Part shown: in pieces, positions 1 to 4,849 of the stretch
Layout of the letters: the number at the start of each line of letters is the position of its first letter
Position numbering within the stretch: position 1 is the first letter of the stretch
Assembly: GCA_005888075.1 (NCBI GenBank)
Contig: VBKD01000182.1
Span: 1-10,783, forward strand
Origin: Chloroflexota bacterium
Lineage (GTDB): Bacteria; Chloroflexota; Dormibacteria; Dormibacterales; Dormibacteraceae
Direction of reading: 5' to 3'
DNA: 10,783 nt
The notes under the pieces: generated by a model
Seen by the model: the letters and a program-made list of their open reading frames with translations, nothing else
Database searches by the model: none
What the model was told of the DNA's origin: nothing
Made by a program: the position numbers and the translations under genes

Positions 1-178
1 GCCCGGAGTCGACGTTTGCGATGCCGACCGCCGGCGCGCTGCTGGAACCGCGCATGAGATAGCCCAGCAGGCCGAGGATGACGAGAGGGGCCACGAACAA
101 CAGAGCGAGCGTCCTCCGATCCCGCCGGAATCCCTGCAGCAATCGCCTCGTGATCGCGCTGACGCGATGGCCGCTCAT
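1..178 (-). CDS. ABC-2 type transporter permease, N-terminal part (runs off the window)
   Basis: Integral membrane subunit of an ABC exporter that would pair with the ATPase encoded just upstream. Only the first 59 residues are visible. A basic cytoplasmic start (MSGHRVSAITRRLLQGFRRD) is followed by a hydrophobic helix at about residues 24-43 (TLALLFVAPLVILGLLGYLM), then a polar stretch (RGSSSAPAVGIANVDSG). This start-helix-loop pattern is typical of ABC-2 drug or antibiotic export permeases. The ATG (178-176) overlaps the TGA of the ATPase gene (177-175) as ATGA, and a GGAGG ribosome site sits 5 nt upstream, so the start is well supported. It is the third gene of a TetR-ATPase-permease cassette. 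Because the ATPase gene carries a stop codon, this permease may lack a working partner. The substrate cannot be told. Confidence 0.85.
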   Translation of the reverse strand, partial: MSGHRVSAITRRLLQGFRRDRRTLALLFVAPLVILGLLGYLMRGSSSAPAVGIANVDSG

Positions 179-891
179 TCGGTCCTCCGGCCGGCCAGGG
201 CGAGGAACGCCTCTTCGAGGTTCTGGGTTCCGGCCTTGGCCCGAATCTCGGATGGCGTGCCGTCATCGATGAGGCGGCCGTACTGGATGAGGCCAAGCCG
301 CTGGCAGCGATCGGCTTCGTCCATGACATGGCTCGAGACGATGATCGTGGTGCCCGACGCGGCCATGCGGCGGAAGTCCTCCCAGAACTGGACCCTCAGC
401 TCAGGGTCGACACCGACGGTCGGCTCGTCGAGCAGAAGGAGCTGGGGTCGATGAACGAGCGCGCATGCGAGAGAGCACCGCTGGCGCATGCCGCCGCTCA
501 GCGTGGACACCACTGAGCCGCGGCGGTCGTAGAGCCGCACCAGCTCGAGCGCGTCTTTGACCCCTTCCTCGGCGCCGTTGATGGCCGCAAAGAAGCGCAC
601 GTTCTCATCAACCGAAAGCGAGGGATACAGAGCTGCCTGCTGAGTCATGTATCCGATGTGACGCAGCACGCCGACATCAGGCATTCGCTGTCCGAGCACG
701 GTGACGGTTCCCGTATGCGCCGCCAGGAGCCCGGTGATCAGCCGGATGAGCGTCGTCTTGCCCGCGCCGTTCGGACCCAGGAGTCCGTAGATCTCGCCCT
801 GCCTGACCCGGATCGTGATTCCGTCGAGGGCCTTGAACGCGCCGAACTATTTGGACACCCCATCGACCTCGACCGCGTATGTCTGACTCAC
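175..891 (-). pseudogene. ABC exporter ATPase with an in-frame amber stop at codon 15
   Basis: ATP-binding subunit of an ABC-2 (DrrA/CcmA-like) exporter. From the GTG at 891 the frame reads MSQTYAVEVDGVSK, then TAG (849-847), then FGAFKALDGITIRVRQGEI. It continues to the end without further breaks, for 238 codons in total, a normal length. All nucleotide-binding motifs lie after the stop: Walker A GPNGAGKTT (39-47), Q-loop Gln (84), signature LSGGMRQR (131-138), Walker B LLLLDEP (151-157), H-loop His (188), and the C-terminal NLEEAFLALAG typical of exporters. The GTG overlaps the TetR stop (GTGA) and has a perfect AAGGAG site, so it is the true start. No ATG, GTG or TTG occurs in frame between the stop and Walker A. 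The first in-frame candidate is GTG at 699, which would lose Walker A. The product is therefore truncated unless the TAG is suppressed or is a sequencing error. Confidence 0.88.
184..188 (-). promoter_or_regulatory. Shine-Dalgarno site of the ABC permease
   Basis: On the minus strand GGAGG lies 5 nt before the ATG at 178, inside the 3' end of the ATPase gene. It fixes the permease start and shows that internal genes of this cassette use Shine-Dalgarno initiation. Confidence 0.7.
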
Positions 892-1661
892 GTTTCGCTC
901 TCCTTGGTGGACATGGCCCGAAGCCACATCTCGGCCAGCAGGGTCACCGCTTGCTCCCCGGCGATGTCGAAGCCAAGGAGGCGTTCGGCGGGAGCACGCG
1001 TCATGAGGTGGAAAAAGATGGGACCCACGAACGACTGCAGCGCGAGCAGCGGATGCGTGCGCCTGAGGCGGCCGGCCGACATCTCGCCCATCAGATACAC
1101 GGCCACCGACGCCACCAGCCGGCCGATCACGTTTTGCACGGCGTCCTCTGTGTCCGGCGCCAGGCTGCTGACCTCGAAGAACAGCGCTCGCAGCATGCCG
1201 GCGCGGTTCTCGCCCCCGACGTAGAAGGTTCGGTACACGGCGCGCGCCAGCTCGGGCATCACGGCTTCGACGGGCTCGCCCTGCATCTCGGTCAGCACCT
1301 GGGTCACCGGCTCGAGTGGGGAGTAGGCGCGGACGAGGGCCGTGAACAGCGCGGCTTTGCCGGCAAAGAGGCGATACAGGGTGGCGCGCGAGACCTCTGA
1401 CTGGAGCGCCAGGTCGTCCATCGATAGAGCGGTCAGGCCGCTCGCGCCCACCATCCGGAGCGCGGTGTCGAGGATGCGCTGCCGAGCGTCGGGCTCGGGG
1501 GCGAGCTCGAGCGCTTCGAGCAGCGCGTCGCGGGATTCGAAGGCGCGGTAGAAACTCGCTCGGGAGATGCCGGCCGCGGCGGCGATGTCGGCCACGGTGG
1601 CGTTGCGACCTTCGGCGATCAGGCCTCGAGCCTTGTCGAGGATTCGCGCCCTGGCTTCCAC
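888..1661 (-). CDS. TetR/AcrR-family regulator with two tandem N-terminal HTH domains
   Basis: Probable repressor of the downstream ABC exporter and of itself, 257 residues (usual TetR proteins are about 190-220). Two complete TetR_N-type modules follow each other. The first is about residues 4-51, with recognition segment GISRASFYRAFESRDALLEAL. The second is about 59-109, with ARQRILDTALRMVGASGLTA and SEVSRATLYRLFAGKAALFTAL. The remainder (about 112-257) is a helical ligand/dimer domain. The GTG at 1661 is the only reasonable start because a TAG lies five codons upstream in frame. No ribosome site precedes it. A promoter with its predicted start point near 1664 suggests a leaderless transcript. 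The stop overlaps the ATPase start by 4 nt. The family is clear. The tandem arrangement is visible directly and is uncommon; ligand and operator binding are inferred. Confidence 0.9.
   Translation of the reverse strand: MEARARILDKARGLIAEGRNATVADIAAAAGISRASFYRAFESRDALLEALELAPEPDARQRILDTALRMVGASGLTALSMDDLALQSEVSRATLYRLFAGKAALFTALVRAYSPLEPVTQVLTEMQGEPVEAVMPELARAVYRTFYVGGENRAGMLRALFFEVSSLAPDTEDAVQNVIGRLVASVAVYLMGEMSAGRLRRTHPLLALQSFVGPIFFHLMTRAPAERLLGFDIAGEQAVTLLAEMWLRAMSTKESET
900..905 (-). promoter_or_regulatory. Strong Shine-Dalgarno site of the ABC ATPase
   Basis: AAGGAG on the minus strand lies 8 nt before the GTG at 891, within the last codons of the TetR gene. It shows that translation was meant to start upstream of the in-frame TAG, which supports calling the ATPase a disrupted gene and not a shorter one. 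Confidence 0.8.
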
Positions 1662-1670
1662 GACGAGGCG

Positions 1671-1693
1671 AGACTAGATGAGACGTCGAGTCT
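1671..1693. promoter_or_regulatory. Candidate TetR operator: imperfect palindrome over spacer and -10
   Basis: A 23-bp imperfect inverted repeat with arms of pattern AGACTnGAnG and CnTCnAGTCT around a 3-nt centre, giving 8 of 11 positions paired. It covers the promoter spacer and the -10 hexamer, the usual position for an autorepressing TetR protein. Binding by the adjacent regulator is inference. Confidence 0.5.
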
Positions 1694-1699
1694 TGTCAA
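1671..1699 (-). promoter_or_regulatory. Promoter of the TetR-ABC cassette
   Basis: On the minus strand a perfect -35 hexamer TTGACA (1699-1694) is followed by a 17-nt spacer and TAGTCT (1676-1671), which keeps the T, A and final T of the -10 consensus. The GTG start lies 9 nt after the -10, so the mRNA should be leaderless or nearly so. The promoter sits inside the non-homologous tail of the cyclase remnant. Confidence 0.6.
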
Positions 1700-1934
1700 G
1701 TACCAGCCTGCACATCGGACTCCAGAAGGGCTTGAATCCGATCGATCTGGGCGTCCCACCTCGACCGTTCCGCCGTACGCCTCTGCGATCTCCGCGATCC
1801 GTTTGAAGTAACGGGACATCATCGAGCGGACGACCTCCGGATCGCTCTGGGCGGCCAGCGAGGTCGAGCCGACGACGTCGGCGAACAGAACCGTGACCAC
1901 CTTTCGCTGCTCGCGTTGGTCGCGCACGGGGCCG

Positions 1935-1940
1935 ATTCTA
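1935..1940 (-). promoter_or_regulatory. Candidate -10 element for the cyclase remnant
   Basis: TAGAAT on the minus strand (5 of 6 to consensus) lies 7 nt before the GTG at 1927, the spacing expected for a leaderless mRNA. No good -35 is seen and no ribosome site is present. Confidence 0.4.
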
Positions 1941-1948
1941 TGCGTGCA

Positions 1949-2686
1949 CTACGAAACTGCTCTTCGCCGCCGGGGCCCTGCCAGGCGCCAGACGACGTAG
2001 ACGAAAGCGATCAGGACCACTCCGCCGAGAATCAACATGCTGGTGTTCTGGTGCGCTCCCAGCAGCTGCTGCGCGCGTGGGCCCACGAGCAAGCCGAGCG
2101 CCATGAACATGGTGATCCAGACCGCGGACGAGATGGCCACACCGGTGATGAACAGTCGATAACTCAGCTCGAACGAGCCGGCCACCACTGTCACAGCGAC
2201 TCGGAAACCAGGCACCTGTCGGCCGAAGATCACCGTCCATATACCCCAGCGCTTGAACCATCCCTCGACGCGCTTGACCCGTTCCGGGGTCAGGTACAAC
2301 AGCCGGCCTGGCGTGCCCAGCAAAAGGCGATTACCCCAGCGTCGAGACAGCATGAAGAGGAAGCTGGAGCCCAAAAGGACCGCAATCCAGAACCCAACTC
2401 CCAGCGCCAGCCAGGCGTAGGGGTCCCGGCCGATGCTGGAGGCGCTATACGCGATGATCAGGTCTCCCGAGATCGGCAGCGGCACTCCCGCCTCCTCGAC
2501 GGCCACGAGGCCGACCCCCACAAGGTCGGCTTGCTGGACGAATGTCTGCGCCACCGCCGCCGCGTCGAGGGATATCGAGAAGTAGTCGAGGATGGCTTCG
2601 AGCACGGTGGCGAGCAACACGATGGACAGGACTGCCCCGATCGCAATCCCCAGCACCCGGGTGGGTCTCACGTTGCCGGTTCGCAC
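1949..2686 (-). CDS. DedA-family (VTT/SNARE-associated) membrane protein
   Basis: Integral membrane protein of 245 residues, of the DedA superfamily. Members are thought to act in membrane lipid transport (scrambling/flipping) and proton-motive-force homeostasis. A first helix lies at about 11-33. The family's re-entrant motif EEAGVPLPISGD lies at 64-75, where the acidic and proline residues are conserved. Helices follow at about 91-113, and then the second hallmark GRQVPGFRVAVTVVAG (155-170) with the conserved arginines. Further helices are at about 178-202 and 215-233, and the tail is basic (GPRRRRAVS). GTG at 2686 is chosen because a TAG lies two codons upstream in frame. No clear ribosome site is present. 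The gene ends with TAG (1951-1949). It is divergent from the secreted-protein gene across 69 bp. The exact substrate cannot be told. Confidence 0.88.
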   Translation of the reverse strand: MRTGNVRPTRVLGIAIGAVLSIVLLATVLEAILDYFSISLDAAAVAQTFVQQADLVGVGLVAVEEAGVPLPISGDLIIAYSASSIGRDPYAWLALGVGFWIAVLLGSSFLFMLSRRWGNRLLLGTPGRLLYLTPERVKRVEGWFKRWGIWTVIFGRQVPGFRVAVTVVAGSFELSYRLFITGVAISSAVWITMFMALGLLVGPRAQQLLGAHQNTSMLILGGVVLIAFVYVVWRLAGPRRRRAVS

Positions 2687-2720
2687 ACCCTAATCATTTC
2701 AGCCCCGTTAACAGGCTGGG

Positions 2721-2749
2721 TTCAAATTCTTGATCGCGCCCCATAAGTT
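2721..2749 (+). promoter_or_regulatory. Candidate promoter of the secreted FN3/PKD protein
   Basis: TTCAAA (2721-2726, 4 of 6 to TTGACA) lies exactly 17 bp before TAAGTT (2744-2749, TAnnnT). The ATG at 2756 begins 6 nt later, so transcription would start at or next to the start codon. It lies in the 69-bp gap shared with the divergent DedA gene. No Shine-Dalgarno site is visible. Confidence 0.42.
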
Positions 2750-2755
2750 GGCGGC

Positions 2756-4015
2756 ATGCGCCGTCTGGTGGCTGTGGCCATTGCCTCCGTGCTCGCGTTG
2801 CTGCCTTGCCCCGCGCGGGCGGCGTCTTCGTTCGGCAGTCCTGGTTATGGAGATCCGCCGGGGTGGTGCACGAATTTCTCCGACATGTGGATCGGCAAGG
2901 TCGTGACGAACGACCCTCTCGTCGGCACGAATCCCGAGCGCGAAACTTTCTACGGGTTCCACCGCAACCCTGGATACGACGACTGGTATGGCTTCTTCTA
3001 CGGCGATTTCCGCGGAGCGCCGGGCGACTCGTCAGGCTGGGTGAAACTCCTCCACGAGGATTATCCGCAGCACTACCACTGGAACTTCGGCGACAACGGT
3101 TGGGCCGTGCACGGCCACGTCAAGCAGTACATCGCTTACTACAACTGGACCTTCGGAGGCCAGTGCGGCGGCGGCTATCGCGGCAGCTCGTCGCCACCGC
3201 CGTACATGGCCGACCAATATGGCTATCCGGTCGTCGACATCTATGTCGACGCTGTTGCGCCATATCCGCCGCTGCCGCACGTCACCGATGTCACGCAAGA
3301 CTCTGTCGCGTTCACGTGGGACCCGGTGGCTGACCGGGGCGACGGCACCGGGCGCGACTACTTCGTCGCCGGGATGGACCACTACGTCTCGTGGCTTACG
3401 GTCAGCGATCGGCCCGGGCAGCTGCAATATGCGGTCACGTCGAGCCCTCGCGTGGTGACGCTTCTCCACGCGAGTCCGCAAGAGACGGTCTGCTTCCATG
3501 TGGAGGCCGTGGACCGAGTGCAGAACGCGACCGCGGACCAGGTGACATGCGCTGCGCCGCTGGCGCCGCCGCCAATGCCGGAATGGACTGGGGCGCGATC
3601 CAGGACGGTCGCGAATCCGGCGGCGACAGGCCTGGTCGGATTGGATACGTGGCTGTGGCTCGACCCTCATCCCTCCCCGATCACGGTGGACGAGACGTAT
3701 CGAGGCTTGCCGTACACCATCACGGCGACGCCCGTGGGAGTGGATTGGGATTTCGGCGATGGCAGCGGCGTCCGGTTCACCGGGTGGTCCGGATTCGGCA
3801 TCGCATATCCGCGGGCTTCATCGGTGAGCCATGTCTTTGAGGCCCACAGCCAAGCCGGGTATGCGATCCGCGCGCATGTGCGCTATGACGTCACATGGAC
3901 GGCGACGGTCGGGAGTCGTTCGTTCGGGCCCTATCCGCTAGGCACGTCGACGCTTGACTCCGTGCCGCTGGGCTATCCGGTGGAGCAAGCGCAGCCGGAG
4001 CTCATCGGGCTATGA
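2756..4015 (+). CDS. Secreted protein with aromatic N-terminal region, FN3-like and PKD-like domains
   Basis: Exported protein of 419 residues, function unknown. A signal peptide spans about 1-22 (MRRLVAVAIASVLALLPC, cleavage after ARA). Residues about 28-165 are rich in Trp, Tyr, Phe, Gly and Asp, for example NPGYDDWYGFFYGDFRG and EDYPQHYHWNFGDNGW. I do not recognise a family there. Residues about 168-266 resemble a fibronectin type III domain, with an Asp-rich loop and a CFHVEAVDRVQN strand. Residues about 318-385 look PKD-like, with the motif VDWDFGDGSG (329-338) and a late SHVFEAHSQAGYAIRAHV strand pair. The mature part has four cysteines (38, 137, 246, 265). There is no C-terminal membrane helix or sorting motif, so it is probably released or loosely surface-bound. 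FN3 and PKD modules usually serve as spacers or binding modules. The catalytic or binding job, if any, would lie in the N-terminal region. Confidence 0.8.
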   Translation: MRRLVAVAIASVLALLPCPARAASSFGSPGYGDPPGWCTNFSDMWIGKVVTNDPLVGTNPERETFYGFHRNPGYDDWYGFFYGDFRGAPGDSSGWVKLLHEDYPQHYHWNFGDNGWAVHGHVKQYIAYYNWTFGGQCGGGYRGSSSPPPYMADQYGYPVVDIYVDAVAPYPPLPHVTDVTQDSVAFTWDPVADRGDGTGRDYFVAGMDHYVSWLTVSDRPGQLQYAVTSSPRVVTLLHASPQETVCFHVEAVDRVQNATADQVTCAAPLAPPPMPEWTGARSRTVANPAATGLVGLDTWLWLDPHPSPITVDETYRGLPYTITATPVGVDWDFGDGSGVRFTGWSGFGIAYPRASSVSHVFEAHSQAGYAIRAHVRYDVTWTATVGSRSFGPYPLGTSTLDSVPLGYPVEQAQPELIGL

Positions 4016-4420
4016 GCCCGTCCACCCTGACAGGCGTTCGATGGAGATCGCGACCACCGGACCCGCCGGGCGGGCGGCCCGGTATTGCGGATAGCGGGCC
4101 ATGAGGAGCTCGATCGCACGGCCGGCCTCGGCGGAGTCGCCGACCTTGCGCGCCGTACCGTCGGCACGCACCCACCAGAGCTTGCTCCAGTCGTCCTCGT
4201 AATGGTCGACGAGCACAGACACGGCGGGGTTGGCCGCGATGTTGCGCAGTCGCTTCAGGTCTCTGGTGCGCTTAGGTTTGGCGTCGACCGCGAAGTAAAG
4301 CCTGTCATCGGCCAGCACAAAACAGACTGGCACCAAGTGCGGTCGGTCACCGTCTCCAACAGTGGCCAGATGTGCAACCTCAGCGGCGGCCAGTCGGCTC
4401 TTCATCTCCGCGACGTCCAT
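4010..4420 (-). CDS. PPOX-class F420-dependent oxidoreductase family protein (Rv0121c-like)
   Basis: Small split-barrel flavin/deazaflavin-binding protein, 136 residues, a usual length. It reads as the pyridoxamine-phosphate-oxidase-like class in which many actinobacterial members bind F420. Family features in order are VAHLATVGDGDRPHLVPVCF (15-34), AVDAKPKRTRDLKRLRNIAANP (44-65), VSVLVDHYEDDW (67-78), LWWVRADGTARKV (81-93), RYPQYRAARPAGPVVAISI (109-127) and a closing SGWTGS. The KPKRT segment and VDHYEDDWSKLWWVR are typical of the TIGR03668 group. That assignment is from memory. The ATG at 4420 lies 7 nt after a -10-like GATACT, with no ribosome site. It is divergent from DUF2203 and its stop (TAG) overlaps the stop of the secreted-protein gene. 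The F420 link implies that the host makes F420, which is inference. Confidence 0.87.
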   Translation of the reverse strand: MDVAEMKSRLAAAEVAHLATVGDGDRPHLVPVCFVLADDRLYFAVDAKPKRTRDLKRLRNIAANPAVSVLVDHYEDDWSKLWWVRADGTARKVGDSAEAGRAIELLMARYPQYRAARPAGPVVAISIERLSGWTGS

Positions 4421-4427
4421 ACGACGA

Positions 4428-4435
4428 AGTATCGT
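4428..4435. promoter_or_regulatory. Overlapping back-to-back -10 elements (bidirectional promoter)
   Basis: Within the 24-bp gap between two divergent genes, the eight bases AGTATCGT carry GATACT on the minus strand (4433-4428, 7 nt before the PPOX ATG) and TATCGT on the plus strand (4430-4435, 9 nt before the DUF2203 GTG). No good -35 is present on either side, and both genes lack ribosome sites. Both transcripts would be leaderless or nearly so. Confidence 0.45.
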
Positions 4436-4444
4436 TGAGCAGTC

Positions 4445-4849
4445 GTGCAGAGGCTCCGCACCTACACCGTCGAGGAGGCGAACCGAGAGCTACCTCGGGT
4501 TCGACCGATCGTGGCGCAGATCGCGGAGCTCTCCACTTTGCTGCCGGAGCTCGAGGACCAGGCACGAATCTCGGAGTACGAAGCAAAGCGTGCGAGCGCG
4601 GGCGACGTCGACAAGGAGCGTCACCAGCAGGCGTCCGACGCGGTCAGCGGCGCCGAGCTGGAGCTGCTCAAAGCCGTGGCCAACCTGAACGGCATGGGCA
4701 TCCAGCTAAAGGGTCCGCTGGAGGGGCTGATCGACTTCCCTTCATACCGAGACGGGGAGCTGGTGGAGCTGTGCTGGAAGCTTGGCGAGGAGCGGGTCGA
4801 GCACTGGCACCACATCGGCGAAGGCTTCGGCGGCCGGAAAAAGCTCTAA
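4445..4849 (+). CDS. DUF2203 family protein
   Basis: Cytoplasmic protein of 134 residues matching the uncharacterised DUF2203 family. It opens with the family's YTVEEANRELPRVRPIV (7-23). A long charged helical stretch with coiled-coil character follows (about 24-80). The conserved C-terminal half includes GIQLKGPLEGLIDFPSYRDG (85-104), LCWKLGEE (109-116) and EHWHHIGEGFGGRKKL (119-134), with its conserved Cys, Trp and His residues. No function is established for the family. The GTG at 4445 is the start given by the N-terminal match. No Shine-Dalgarno site is present, and a -10-like TATCGT lies 9 nt upstream. The gene is divergent from the PPOX gene and convergent with dxs, with which it shares a 4-bp stop-codon overlap (4846-4849). 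Confidence 0.87.
   Translation: MQRLRTYTVEEANRELPRVRPIVAQIAELSTLLPELEDQARISEYEAKRASAGDVDKERHQQASDAVSGAELELLKAVANLNGMGIQLKGPLEGLIDFPSYRDGELVELCWKLGEERVEHWHHIGEGFGGRKKL

Larger units (their letters stand above)
1619..1927 (-). pseudogene. N-terminal remnant of a class III adenylate/guanylate cyclase
   Basis: The first 56 codons (to about 1760) match the start of the class III nucleotide cyclase catalytic domain. They read RKVVTVLFADVVGSTSLAA, then a helix ending RYFKRIAEIAEAYGGTVE. Asp17 corresponds to the first metal-binding aspartate. An intact cyclase would continue with a GDA(V/L)MA-type segment carrying the second metal aspartate and then more than 100 further residues. Here the frame instead runs into unrelated sequence (VGRPDRSDSSPSGVRC) and stops at 1619, inside the TetR gene in another frame. 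No continuation is seen in other frames. It lacks most catalytic residues and cannot be an active cyclase. The start is a GTG at 1927, 21 bp after the DedA stop, with its own -10-like element. It probably lost its 3' part when the TetR-ABC cassette became adjacent. Confidence 0.72.

Noticed and set aside
847..849. TAG as a reassigned sense codon, which would make the ATPase intact
   Set aside because: TAG is the genuine stop of DedA (1949), PPOX (4010) and dxs (4846), each at the expected protein end.
1313..1322. GAGTGGGGAG-like string in the TetR gene as another copy of the pepA palindrome
   Set aside because: It is only a half-arm match with no inverted partner, and it encodes normal TetR sequence.
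2701..2717. AGCC / GGCT hairpin around GTTAAC in the DedA-secreted protein gap as an operator
   Set aside because: The arms are 4 bp and off-centre from GTTAAC, so chance is a sufficient explanation.
1916..2746. A 276-codon plus-strand open frame opposite DedA
   Set aside because: Its composition is rich in His, Gln, Asp and Arg with no domain. It is antisense to a well-supported membrane protein.
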